From positions 744,001-808,000 of the forward strand of contig NZ_CP029378.1 in the NCBI RefSeq assembly GCF_003268675.1: a stretch of DNA of 64,000 nucleotides, read 5' to 3'. Source of the stretch: Streptomyces bacillaris. GTDB taxonomy: Bacteria > Actinomycetota > Actinomycetes > Streptomycetales > Streptomycetaceae. The position numbers were made by a program, and so were the translations under genes. The notes beneath the pieces are model-generated. The model saw nothing but the letters and a program-made list of their open reading frames with translations, did no database searches and was not told the DNA's origin. The first letter of the stretch is position 1, and every line of letters begins with the position of its first letter. This document shows, piece after piece, positions 33,426-41,292 of this stretch.

Positions 33426-34499
33426 TCACCGCCCCGCCGCGAACCGGCGCCGGTACTCCGTGGGCGTCAGCCCCGTGCGGCGGCGGAGCTGGGTGCGCAG
33501 GTTGGTCGCCGTGCCCAGGCCGCTGGTGCGGGCGACCACGTCGAGGCGGTCCTCGCCGCGCTCCATCAGGCGGCAGGCCAGGGTGATCCGCTGCTCGGTG
33601 AGCCAGGCCAGCGGGGTGGTGGAGAGCTGGGCCCGGAAGCGGCGGTGGAGCGTGGCCGGGCTGACGGCCGCGCGGGCGGCGAGCGCGGGCACGTCCAGCC
33701 CCTCGGTCAGGCGCTCGGTGGCCCAGGCGAGGAGCGGGGCGAGCGAGGCGTCGGCGGTCTCCGGCAGGGGGTGCTCGATGAACTGGCGCTGGCCGCCGTC
33801 CCGGTGCGCCGGGTGGACCAGCCTCCGGCTGACGGCCGCCGCGATCTCGGCGCCGTGGTCGGTACGGACGATGTGGAGGGCGGTGTCCAGGGCGGCGGCG
33901 CTGCCCGCCGCGGTGATGACCTGCCCGTCGTCGGTGAAGAGGACGTCCGGCCGGAGGTCGACCCGCGGGTACCGGGCGGTGAACTCCGCCGTCCAGCGCC
34001 AGTGGGTGGTGGCGCGCCGGCCGTCCAGGACACCTGCGGCGGCCAGCGTGAACGTGCCCGTGCAGAAGCTGACCAGCCGGGCGCCCCGGGCGGCGGCGCG
34101 CCGGATCGCCGCCAGGACCTCCGGGCCGGGGTCCTCCAGCGGGTCGGGCCGGTTGGGGACGATGACGGTGTCCGCGCGGTCCACGGCGTCGAGGCCGGGC
34201 ACGTCGGAGAGGTGGAAGAAGCCCGCGTGCATCCGGACCGTGGGGGTGGGCGAGCAGAGGGTGAAGTCGTACCAGCCGACGGGCAGCTCGGGGCGGCGCA
34301 GGCCGAAGAGTTCGGTCGCCACCCCCATCTCGAAGGGGTTCGACCCGGCCGAGACGATCATGACGACCCGGTGCGGGGCCGGGTTCTCGGTTCGGCCGGT
34401 CTCCCGGTGCGCGGCCCGGTCGGTAGTCCGGTTCGCGGTCCGGTCGGTCCTCCGGTGCTCGGTCCCGCGCGCGGTCCGGTGCGAGGATTCTTTCGCCAT
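33426..34499 (-). CDS. GlxA-type transcriptional regulator (DJ-1/PfpI + AraC HTH)
   Basis: This 357-residue protein starts with a ~40-residue Arg/Thr-rich tail (SSHRTARGTEHRRTDR), then a DJ-1/PfpI domain at ~45-205 containing VVMIVSAGSNPFEMGVATEL and the nucleophile-elbow sequence LVSFCTGTFTLAAAG, in which Cys is at the usual place. The AraC-type two-helix DNA-binding domain is at ~255-350 (LAARAAVSPATLHRRFRAQL; DVVARTSGLGTATNLRTQLRRRTGLTP). Such regulators are one-component sensors of small molecules. It is divergent from a cupin gene with only 52 bp between starts, so it most likely controls that gene and itself. Confidence 0.9.
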   Translation of the reverse strand: MAKESSHRTARGTEHRRTDRTANRTTDRAAHRETGRTENPAPHRVVMIVSAGSNPFEMGVATELFGLRRPELPVGWYDFTLCSPTPTVRMHAGFFHLSDVPGLDAVDRADTVIVPNRPDPLEDPGPEVLAAIRRAAARGARLVSFCTGTFTLAAAGVLDGRRATTHWRWTAEFTARYPRVDLRPDVLFTDDGQVITAAGSAAALDTALHIVRTDHGAEIAAAVSRRLVHPAHRDGGQRQFIEHPLPETADASLAPLLAWATERLTEGLDVPALAARAAVSPATLHRRFRAQLSTTPLAWLTEQRITLACRLMERGEDRLDVVARTSGLGTATNLRTQLRRRTGLTPTEYRRRFAAGR

Positions 34500-34551
34500 A
34501 TGCGATTCGTAGCACTCACGGGTGCGGCGGTCCACCGCCCACCATGGACCC

Positions 34552-34983
34552 ATGACCACGGACGACCTGGCGCGACCCGCCACCACGGAACCGATATCGC
34601 TCACCGACGCCCTGGGCTCCTTCGACGCGCTGTGGAGCCCGCGCATCCTGACCCGCGTCAACGACTACGACGTCCGCGTCGCCAAGGTCCACGGCGAGCA
34701 CGTCTGGCATGTGCACGAGAACACGGACGAGTTCTTCCTGGTGGTGGACGGATCGCTGGACATCGATCTGCGCTCCGGGCCCACCGGCCGGGACGAGCGG
34801 ACGGTGACGCTCCCCCGGGGCGCGGTCTTCGTCGTGGAGCGTGGCATCTGGCACCGGCCGCGTTCGGCGGACGGTGCCTCGCTGCTGCTCTTCGAGCCCT
34901 CCGGTACGTCGACGGTGGGCGACGCCCACGACCCCGTACCGGACCATGTGGACGCGACGACGGGCCATGCGCTCACCCGGTGA
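34552..34983 (+). CDS. Small cupin-domain protein
   Basis: This 143-residue protein forms a single cupin barrel with metal ligands in HVWHVHENTDEFFLVVDG (H-x-H-x4-E type motif 1) and PRGAVFVVERGIWHRP (motif 2, final His). Small cupins act as isomerases, dioxygenases or simple sensors. Its substrate cannot be read from sequence. The ATG at 34552 lies in a 52-bp gap with the divergent GlxA-type regulator, which likely controls it. Confidence 0.88.
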   Translation: MTTDDLARPATTEPISLTDALGSFDALWSPRILTRVNDYDVRVAKVHGEHVWHVHENTDEFFLVVDGSLDIDLRSGPTGRDERTVTLPRGAVFVVERGIWHRPRSADGASLLLFEPSGTSTVGDAHDPVPDHVDATTGHALTR

Positions 34984-34989
34984 GGCGGT

Positions 34990-35019
34990 GCGGGCTCAGG
35001 GCTTGCGGGCTCAGGGCTT
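34990..35019. repeat. Perfect 15-nt tandem duplication across a stop codon
   Basis: GCGGGCTCAGGGCTT is present twice in a row (34990-35004, 35005-35019), and the third copy begins with GCGGGC. On the minus strand each copy reads the last codons of the methyltransferase (Arg-Lys-Pro-stop), so the gene end and its TGA are duplicated in frame. Confidence 0.85.
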
Positions 35020-35820
35020 GCGGGCGACTCCCGCGTAGCCGGGGATCGGCTCGTCGCCCGGGACGTCGATGACCTCGCCCAGCTCCGGGTGCCAGTCGGC
35101 GGAGAGCGAGACGCCGGGCTCGACCAGTTCCAGGCCGTCGAAGAAGGCGGTGAGTTCGGCGCGTGAGCGGGGGCGCAGGGTCATCCCGCGCTCCTTGTAC
35201 AGGGCGCGGGCCCGGGCCGCGCCCTCCGGGTCGAAGTCGCCGGTGGTGTGCGAGAGCACCAGATAGCTGCCGGAGGGGAGCTGGCCGACCAGCTTCCCGA
35301 CCAGTTCGGCCGCGCCGTCCTCGTCGTCGATGAAGTGCAGGAGCGCCAGCAGGGAGAGGGCGATCGGCTGTCCGAAGTCCAGCACCTGGCCGGCCTCGGC
35401 GAGGATCGTCTCCGGTTTGCGGGCGTCGGCCTGGATGTACTCGGTGGCGCCCTCGGGGGTGGAGCGCAGCAGCGCCGCCGCGTGGGCCAGGACGATCGGG
35501 TCGTTGTCGCAGTAGACGACCCGGGCGTCGGGGGCGGTCCGCTGGGCGATCTGGTGGAGGTTCGGCTCGGTGGGGATGCCGGTGCCGATGTCCAGGAACT
35601 GGCGTACGCCCCGCTCCGCGAGCCAGCGGGTGGCCCGGTGCATGAACGCCCGGTTGACCCGGGCCATGTCCCGGCCCCGGGCGTCCAGCTTCAGCAGCTG
35701 GCGCGCCATCTGCTCGTCGACCGGGTAGTTGTCCTTGCCGCCGAGGAACCAGTCGTACATCCGGGCGGGATGCGGCTTGCTCGTGTCGATCTCGATGGCC
35801 AGGGGGTCTCGCCCGGTCAT
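35011..35820 (-). CDS. SAM-dependent methyltransferase, SAV2177/DUF574 family
   Basis: This 269-residue protein is of a family greatly expanded in Streptomyces. The start IEIDTSKPHPARMYDWFLGGKDNYPVDE-like N-terminus (residues ~8-35), the glycine motif LDIGTGIPTEPNLHQIAQ, VYCDNDPIVLAHAAALL and DFGQPIALSLLALLHF are typical. The real substrates are unknown, though many lie near regulatory or secondary metabolic genes. The ATG at 35820 has GGAG upstream; another in-frame ATG lies 12 nt earlier. Its stop codon sits inside a perfect 15-nt tandem repeat. It is 46 bp downstream of the DUF397 gene. Confidence 0.88.
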   Translation of the reverse strand: MTGRDPLAIEIDTSKPHPARMYDWFLGGKDNYPVDEQMARQLLKLDARGRDMARVNRAFMHRATRWLAERGVRQFLDIGTGIPTEPNLHQIAQRTAPDARVVYCDNDPIVLAHAAALLRSTPEGATEYIQADARKPETILAEAGQVLDFGQPIALSLLALLHFIDDEDGAAELVGKLVGQLPSGSYLVLSHTTGDFDPEGAARARALYKERGMTLRPRSRAELTAFFDGLELVEPGVSLSADWHPELGEVIDVPGDEPIPGYAGVARKP

Positions 35821-35866
35821 GGCGCACTCCATGGGATAGGGGTCGGACAGGATGGGTGGTGGTGCG

Positions 35867-36103
35867 TCAGGTGAGAAGGAAATCCGCCTGGCCGGCCTTG
35901 GCGCCCTGGATGAACGCGGCGATCTCACCGTTGGAGTAGATGAGCGCGGGGCCGTCCGGGTCGGCGGACTGGCGCACCGCGACCCGGCCGTCCGCGAGCT
36001 TCATGGCCTCGATGCAGTTGCCCCCGTTGCCGCCGCTCCAGGGCTTGTACCAGCCTTCGGAGCCGAGGTCGGCGGCCGGCATGCCGTTGTATATGTGGTT
36101 CAT
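35867..36103 (-). CDS. DUF397 small protein (BldB-/WhiJ-partner type)
   Basis: This 78-residue protein is a DUF397 member. Typical signatures are W-Y-K-P-W-SGGNGGNCIEA, VAVRQSADPDGPALIYSN and a final AFIQGAKAGQADF. It is coupled to the XRE gene before it by a TGATG overlap (A at 36103 shared). In S. coelicolor, DUF397 genes occur with WhiJ-like regulators as antitoxin- or partner-like modules that act in development; the two proteins are believed to work together. Function is inferred from this arrangement. Confidence 0.9.
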   Translation of the reverse strand: MNHIYNGMPAADLGSEGWYKPWSGGNGGNCIEAMKLADGRVAVRQSADPDGPALIYSNGEIAAFIQGAKAGQADFLLT

Positions 36104-36978
36104 CACAGCTCCTTGCGGAAGTCCCGGAGGATTTCCTTCGTGCGTAGTGCAGTTGCGGCCTGGGCCGCCATCCGGTCCATGACCTCCAGGTACGAGGCGA
36201 CCTCGGGGCGGGCGTCGAAGTAGACCGCTCCGGTGAGGTACTCGCTGAAGACCATGTCGGGAAGTTCGGGAACAGCGAAGCGGAAGAGGACGAACGGCCC
36301 GTAGGTGCCCGGGTGGTGGCCGCTCGCGAACTCCGCTATCTGCACGGTGACATGGGGCAGCTCGGTGGATTCGAGCAGCTTGTCGATCTGGGCGCGCATC
36401 ACCTGCGGGCCGCCCACCGGCCGCCGCAGGACCGTCTCGTCCATGATCACCCAGAGCCGTGGGGCGTCGTCCTTGGTGAGCAGGGACTGACGCTCCATGC
36501 GCAGGGCCACATGGCGTTCGATGTCCTCGGGCCGGGTCTGGCCGACGGCTCCGGTGCGCATCACGGAGCGGGCGTACTCCTCGGTCTGGAGCAGGCCGGG
36601 GACGAAGTGCGGTTCGTACATGCGCAGGAGGCTCGCGGCGCCCTCCAGGCTGACGTACATGCTGAACCAGTCGGGCAGCACATCGTGGAACCGCTGCCAC
36701 CAGCCGGGCTTGTTGGCCTCCTCGGCCAGCTCGACGAAGGCCTCGGCCTCGTCGTCGGCGATGCCGTACGCCTTCAGCAGCAGCTGGACATAGGGGATCT
36801 TGAGCCCGACCTCGGCCGTCTCCATCCGGCGTATCGTCGCGGGAGCGACCCTGAGCACCTTCGCCGCCTGGTCACGGGTCAGTCCGACGCGCTCCCGCAG
36901 ATCCTGCAGGCGCTTGCCGAGCACGACCTGACCCACGGTCGGGGCGGACCGTGGTTCGCTCACTTCAGACCTCCCCAT
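36103..36978 (-). CDS. WhiJ-like XRE regulator (HTH + DUF5753)
   Basis: This 291-residue protein has an N-terminal XRE helix-turn-helix at ~20-75 (LQDLRERVGLTRDQAAKVL; APATIRRMETAEVG) and a C-terminal DUF5753 domain at ~90-280 (PHFVPGLLQTEEYARSVM; PHVTVQIAEFASGHHPGTYGPF; DMVFSEYLTGAVYFD). This is the architecture of WhiJ and Scr1-like proteins. It forms the first gene of a two-gene unit with the DUF397 partner. The palindrome at 37028-37048, 50 bp upstream of its ATG, is a likely binding site for it, controlling both it and the divergent ATPase gene. Confidence 0.92.
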   Translation of the reverse strand: MGRSEVSEPRSAPTVGQVVLGKRLQDLRERVGLTRDQAAKVLRVAPATIRRMETAEVGLKIPYVQLLLKAYGIADDEAEAFVELAEEANKPGWWQRFHDVLPDWFSMYVSLEGAASLLRMYEPHFVPGLLQTEEYARSVMRTGAVGQTRPEDIERHVALRMERQSLLTKDDAPRLWVIMDETVLRRPVGGPQVMRAQIDKLLESTELPHVTVQIAEFASGHHPGTYGPFVLFRFAVPELPDMVFSEYLTGAVYFDARPEVASYLEVMDRMAAQAATALRTKEILRDFRKEL

Positions 36979-37027
36979 GCGCTGTTTTGCGAGCAGTGTG
37001 CCACGCGTGCGCCCCCAACGACACAGT

Positions 37028-37048
37028 CACTCTGAAAATTTCAGAGTG
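37028..37048. promoter_or_regulatory. 21-nt palindrome, probable operator of the WhiJ-like regulator
   Basis: CACTCTGAAA-A-TTTCAGAGTG is a perfect inverted repeat with 10-bp arms around a single central A. It lies in the 192-bp divergent region, 50 bp from the XRE gene start and 123 bp from the ATPase gene start. Its low G+C contrasts with the surroundings. Position and symmetry point to an operator for a dimeric XRE protein; binding is inferred. Confidence 0.75.
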
Positions 37049-37170
37049 CCCCTTGCCAAGTGTCCTCGACAGGGGGAGAGTTGGTCACCGAACCAGTTCG
37101 CTCAGTCATGACCGCTCCTCCGACACCGGGGAACGAAGCGTGACGCAGCCCCCACTGTGAGGAATCGGTC

Positions 37171-37632
37171 GTGGCACCTGGCAGTGCGCTCATCCCCCGG
37201 CTCATGGATCTCACCCCCGGGACGGAAGCGCTCCGATACTGCTTCGCGCTGCCCGCGCGCCCGGAGTCGGTGGCCGGGGCCCGGCAGCTGACCCGGGCCC
37301 GGCTGGAGAGCTGGCGGCTGGGCGGTGACGTCTACGACGCGGCCGTGCTCATCGTGTCCGAGCTGGTCACCAACGCGGTCGTGCACACCGCGAGCACCCG
37401 GGTGGTCTGCGAGCTGCGCTGTCTGGGCAGACGGCTGCGGATAGCCGTGCAGGACCAGGGGCACCAGCCGGGCGGTCCCCGGCTGCGCCGCTGCTCCGAC
37501 GACGAGCACGGGCGCGGACTGCTGCTGGTCGACACGATGAGCAGTTCGTGGGGTTCCCATGACGCCGGTGACGACTCCGGCCGGATCGTGTGGGCGGAGC
37601 TCCCGCACGGCGGCGCGGAGCGGCCATGCTGA
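37171..37632 (+). CDS. ATP-binding anti-sigma-type protein (HATPase_c) of the WhiJ-like triad
   Basis: This 153-residue single-domain GHKL ATPase has N box SELVTNAVVHTASTRV, a G-box region VQDQGHQPGG and lid region DDEHGRGLLLVDTM. The GTG at 37171 has GAGGA upstream; a further in-frame ATG is at 37204. Streptomyces WhiJ-type XRE/DUF397 modules commonly have a divergent ATPase of this kind; this one would be regulated through the palindrome between them. Its 3' end overlaps the following gene by 7 nt. Confidence 0.88.
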   Translation: MAPGSALIPRLMDLTPGTEALRYCFALPARPESVAGARQLTRARLESWRLGGDVYDAAVLIVSELVTNAVVHTASTRVVCELRCLGRRLRIAVQDQGHQPGGPRLRRCSDDEHGRGLLLVDTMSSSWGSHDAGDDSGRIVWAELPHGGAERPC

Positions 37633-38051
37633 GGAACGCGCTGTCCAAGCTGCGCGGTTCGGACCGCCGGCACCCCTCCGAGGAGCCCCGCGGGGGCCGG
37701 GTGCAGCTGTCGCTGCCGCCCTCGATGTCCGCCACCCTGGGGTGCGACGCGGTCGGCGTGCCCGCCCGGCACGGCTTCCGGCTGATGTCCCATCTCCCGC
37801 GCACCGGCTGTGTGTTCGCCGACGCGGACCGCTGGTGGTGGATCGTCCCGGCCGGCTCGGACCTGGATCTCGACTGGCCCGAGCAGGTGATGTACGCACG
37901 GGGCGCCGACGTCCCCGCCGTGCGCCCCAAGCTGATCCACTCGCCGGACAGCCTCACCCCCTACACCCCGCCCATCCCGCTGTTCCTGATGGTGTGCCAG
38001 GTCGCCGGGGTGGCGCCGACCTGGGCCAGGAGCGCCGTCCCGGCCCCTTGA
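37626..38051 (+). CDS. Conserved Streptomyces protein of unknown function
   Basis: This 141-residue protein starts at an ATG inside the last codons of the ATPase gene, so it is translationally coupled to it. The first 28 residues are basic (LRNALSKLRGSDRRHP). The rest has hydrophobic strands and FADADRWWWIVPAGSDLDLDWPEQ, followed by a Pro-rich end LTPYTPPIPLFLMVCQVAG. There is no signal peptide. I do not recognise a family, but genes of this type often accompany such ATPases. It ends 9 bp from the convergent GH4 gene. Confidence 0.7.
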   Translation: MLRNALSKLRGSDRRHPSEEPRGGRVQLSLPPSMSATLGCDAVGVPARHGFRLMSHLPRTGCVFADADRWWWIVPAGSDLDLDWPEQVMYARGADVPAVRPKLIHSPDSLTPYTPPIPLFLMVCQVAGVAPTWARSAVPAP

Positions 38052-38060
38052 GCCTGCCCT

Positions 38061-39407
38061 CTACGGCCGGTCGAGGTAGGCGAGTTGCGGGTGGGCCGTG
38101 ATGTAGCCGTCCACCAGCTTCCCCGCCACCGCCACGGAGTCGACCAGCGGGTGGAGGGCGAAGGCCCGCACCGCCGCCGCCCGCGACCGGCTCTCCGCCG
38201 CCTCCAGCACCGTACGCTCCACGGCCTTCACGGCGGTGACGAGACCGACCGCGTCGTACGGGAGCGGCGAAACGGCCACCGGGTGGGCGCCGTTGGCATC
38301 GACCAGGCAGGGCACCTCCACGACGGCCTCGGCGTCCAGACACGAAAGGGCCGTGCGGTTGCGGACGTTGAGGATGAGCGAGGTGCGCTCGTTACGGGCG
38401 ATGGCCCGCATGAGGGCGAGGGCCACCTGCTCGTAGCCGCCCGATTCGAGGTCGCTCTCCGCGCGCTCCCCCGCCCCGGCGACCTCCCGGTTCTCCGCCA
38501 TGTACGTGGCCTCGCGCTCGGCGCGGGTCCGGTCCCAGGTGGCCAGGGCCGGGGTGCCGGGCTGCCGCATCCGGGCGTAGAACCCCTCCTGCTGCTCGCG
38601 GAGGAAGGCGCCGCGGGTCTGCTCGGCCTCCTGGTAGGCGCGGACGGCCTCGCGGTTGAAGTAGTAGTAGTGCAGGTACTCGTTGGGGACCGCGCCGAGC
38701 GAGGCGAGCAGGCCGGCGCCGAAGAGGCGGCCCTCCTCGAAGGAGGAGAGCAGCGCCGGGTCCGCGAGCAGTCGGGGCAGTTCGTCCCGCCCGTCGACGT
38801 ACAGACCCCGCACCCAGCCCAGGTGGTTGAGGCCCGCGTAGTCGATCCAGGCCCGGTCCGGGTCGGCGCCCAGGGTGCGGGCGATGCGCCGCCCGAGCCC
38901 GACCGGGGAGTCGCAGATGCCGATGACCCGGTCCCCGAGGTGGCGGGACATGGCCTCGGTGACCAGCCCGGCCGGGTTGGTGAAGTTGATGGTCCAGGCG
39001 TGCGGGGCGAGCCGGGCGATGCGCCGGGCCAGCTCGACGGCGACGGGGACGGTGCGCAGTCCGTACGCGATGCCTCCGGCACCGACCGTTTCCTGGCCGA
39101 GCACGCCCAGGTCCAGGGCGACGCGTTCGTCGGCGGCCCGTCCGGCGAGGCCGCCCACGCGGATCGCGGAGAAGACGAAATCGGCGCCGCGCAGCGCCTC
39201 GTCCAGCTCGGTGGTGGCGACGACGGCGGGCGCGTCCGGGATGTCCCGCGCCTGTTCGTCGAGGACCCGGGCGACGGCGGTGAGCCGGTCGGCATCGGTG
39301 TCGTACAGGGTGACCCGGGAGACCCGGCCCTCGGCGTGATCGCCGAGCAGGGCCCCGTACACGAGAGGCACCCGGAATCCGCCACCGCCAAGAATTGTCA
39401 GCTTCAC
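38061..39407 (-). CDS. GH4 family glycosidase (6-phospho-beta-glucosidase-like)
   Basis: This 448-residue protein belongs to glycoside hydrolase family 4, which uses NAD+ and a divalent metal through a redox-elimination mechanism. Visible motifs are the dinucleotide loop LTILGGGGFRVP at the N-terminus, NFTNPAGLVTEA, the metal-binding Cys in GICDSPVG and the metal-binding His in YAGLNHLGWV. Family members cleave phosphorylated beta-glucosides taken up by PTS systems, or alpha-galactosides. I chose the GTG at 39407 (VKLTILGGGG) because a long upstream in-frame start at 39491 would begin inside the terminator hairpin of the preceding operon. No PTS genes are next to it, so the substrate stays open. 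Confidence 0.88.
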   Translation of the reverse strand: MKLTILGGGGFRVPLVYGALLGDHAEGRVSRVTLYDTDADRLTAVARVLDEQARDIPDAPAVVATTELDEALRGADFVFSAIRVGGLAGRAADERVALDLGVLGQETVGAGGIAYGLRTVPVAVELARRIARLAPHAWTINFTNPAGLVTEAMSRHLGDRVIGICDSPVGLGRRIARTLGADPDRAWIDYAGLNHLGWVRGLYVDGRDELPRLLADPALLSSFEEGRLFGAGLLASLGAVPNEYLHYYYFNREAVRAYQEAEQTRGAFLREQQEGFYARMRQPGTPALATWDRTRAEREATYMAENREVAGAGERAESDLESGGYEQVALALMRAIARNERTSLILNVRNRTALSCLDAEAVVEVPCLVDANGAHPVAVSPLPYDAVGLVTAVKAVERTVLEAAESRSRAAAVRAFALHPLVDSVAVAGKLVDGYITAHPQLAYLDRP

Positions 39408-39447
39408 GCTGCTCGATGGTACGGGGGCGGCCCCGGCGTACGACGGA

Positions 39448-39484
39448 ACGGCCCCGGATCCCTCGCTGCGGGTTCCGGGGCCGT
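39448..39484 (-). terminator. Hairpin terminator after the conservon
   Basis: ACGGCCCCGGA (39448-39458) pairs perfectly with TCCGGGGCCGT (39474-39484). One T-T mismatch inside is followed by three more G-C pairs. It lies 42 bp downstream of the P450 stop on the minus strand and just before the chosen start of the GH4 gene. Confidence 0.75.
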
Positions 39485-39525
39485 CGGTCACGGGGCCGGG
39501 GCTCAGGGCATGTCCGGCGGCGGGG

Positions 39526-41097
39526 TCAGTACCCCTTCCACCAGCGGGCGACGGCCTGCCAGAGCCGGGCGGGCGCGGCGGGGCGGCGCTGCGCGGGGAC
39601 CACGGCGGTGCCGGGGGCCGGCTGACCGCCCGTCGGAGCCGGTCCCTCCGCGGGCGGTGCGGCGGGCCGGGGCAGCGGCGCCGCGCCCGGGGCGTGGGCG
39701 GGCTGCGTCCCGGCGAGGGAGTGCGCGGGCTCGGGGACGGGGCGGGCCGGGGAGGAGATCTCCCAGTCCCCCGCGGGACGGGTCGGGCGGGCCATCACGG
39801 AGAGGGGGTCGGCGTCCAGCTTCTGCTGCGGGCTGGGGGCGAACTTCACCGGCAGCTCGACCAGGTGGCGGGACATGATGTTGCCGACCCAGCGCAGCTC
39901 GTTCTCCTCGACGCCGAGCTGGAGGTCGGGCAGCCGCATCAGGAGCGCGTCGACGCCCACGTCCGCGATGGCCCGGCCGATGTCCTGGCCGGGGCACTCG
40001 TGCGGGCCGCCGCTGAAGGCGAGGTGGGCGCGGTTGCCGCCCATGTCTGCGGTGAGGTCGGGGCGGACCGTGGGGTCGGTGTTGGCGGGGGCGATCCCGA
40101 CGAGCAGCGCGTCACCGGCCTTGATCTGCTGGCCGCCCAGCTCGGTGTCCCCGACTGCCCAGCGGCCGAAGACGGCGGTGAACGGCGGCTCGTCCCACAG
40201 GGTCTGCTCCACCGCCTCGGGCACGGTCATGTGGCCGCCGCTGAGCCGGGCGCGGAAGCGCGGGTCGGTGAGGACCATGCGGAGCACGTTGGCGATGAGG
40301 TTGGCGGTGGACTCGTACGCGGCGATGAGGATGAGGCGCAGGTGTTCGACGACCTCGATGTCGGTCATCGTCGCCGGGTGTTCGACGAGCCAGGAGGCGA
40401 AGTCGTGGGCCGGTTCGGCGCGGCGGCGCTCCACGAGGCGGGTCAGCACGGCGACGACATGGGCGTTGCTGGCGACGGCGGTCTCGGTGCCCCGGGTCAT
40501 GTCACGGGCGGCCTGGACGAGGCGCTCGTCGTACTCCTCGGGCATCCCGAAGATCGCGCACATCACCATCATCGGCAGATGCTCCGCGAACTGGCCGACC
40601 AGGTCGGCGCTGCCCTTCTCGCAGAAGTCGTTGACCAGGCGGTTGCTGAACCGGTTGATGTGGCGGCGGACGCCCCGGGTGTCGATGCGCTCCATGCTGT
40701 CGGTGACCGCGCCGCGCTGCCGCTCGTGCTTGGCGCCGTCGGCGAAGACGCAGACGGGCTGCCAGGTGAAGATCGGGGCGAGCGGGTGGTCCGGGGCGAC
40801 ACTGCCGTCCTGGAGGGCCCGCCAGCGGCGGGAGTCCCGGGAGAACTGGGAGGGCGTACGGGTGAGGTGGAGGTTCTCGCTGTGGCCGAGGACGAGCCAG
40901 GCGGGTACGTCGCCGTGGAGCAGGACCGGGGCGACCGTGCCGTGTTCGGCGCGGAGCTTGTCGTAGAGGCCGGCGGGGTCGTTCTCCGCCTCGGGGCCGT
41001 ACAGCCGGCGCAGGCCGCCGGGGCCGATGCCGAGGTTGTGCGCGGGGCACTGGGGCGGCGGGACGGCGCCGGGTTCGTGGTGGAAGGGGGTTGTCAC
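39526..41097 (-). CDS. cvnE: Conservon cytochrome P450, CYP157-like (CvnE)
   Basis: This is a 523-residue protein. A P450 fold ends near residue 410: the I-helix is LILIAAYESTANLIAN (A260-T264), the haem-ligand motif is FSGGPHECPGQ with Cys368, and the usual K-helix ExxR is replaced by EQTLW (297-301), the feature known for CYP157 of Streptomyces (EQSLW). A ~100-residue Pro/Ala-rich tail ends WLWQAVARWWKGY-like. It is the fifth gene of a conservon and probably works with the CvnA-D signalling proteins in a membrane-linked complex. The GTG at 41097 is preceded by TGGAG. Confidence 0.92.
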   Translation of the reverse strand: MTTPFHHEPGAVPPPQCPAHNLGIGPGGLRRLYGPEAENDPAGLYDKLRAEHGTVAPVLLHGDVPAWLVLGHSENLHLTRTPSQFSRDSRRWRALQDGSVAPDHPLAPIFTWQPVCVFADGAKHERQRGAVTDSMERIDTRGVRRHINRFSNRLVNDFCEKGSADLVGQFAEHLPMMVMCAIFGMPEEYDERLVQAARDMTRGTETAVASNAHVVAVLTRLVERRRAEPAHDFASWLVEHPATMTDIEVVEHLRLILIAAYESTANLIANVLRMVLTDPRFRARLSGGHMTVPEAVEQTLWDEPPFTAVFGRWAVGDTELGGQQIKAGDALLVGIAPANTDPTVRPDLTADMGGNRAHLAFSGGPHECPGQDIGRAIADVGVDALLMRLPDLQLGVEENELRWVGNIMSRHLVELPVKFAPSPQQKLDADPLSVMARPTRPAGDWEISSPARPVPEPAHSLAGTQPAHAPGAAPLPRPAAPPAEGPAPTGGQPAPGTAVVPAQRRPAAPARLWQAVARWWKGY

Positions 41098-41292
41098 GGT
41101 GGCTCCAGGGATCAGGACGGCCGGGGATCGAGCGTGGGGGTGGGCGAGCGGTTGGTACGGGGGCGCGCGTCGGGGGAACGGCGCGCGCCCCGGCGTCGGA
41201 ACGGCCGGGAACCGTCCCGAGGCCGGTGGGGCGGGGGCGTCGGACGAGGGGCCGGAAGCCGACGGCCCGGGGCGGGGCATCGGCTCCGGCCG

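Noticed and set aside
39408..39491. Longer start for the GH4 gene at GTG 39491
   Set aside because: It would overlap the terminator hairpin at 39448-39484, adds a non-conserved stretch, and the family N-terminus fits a start at 39407.
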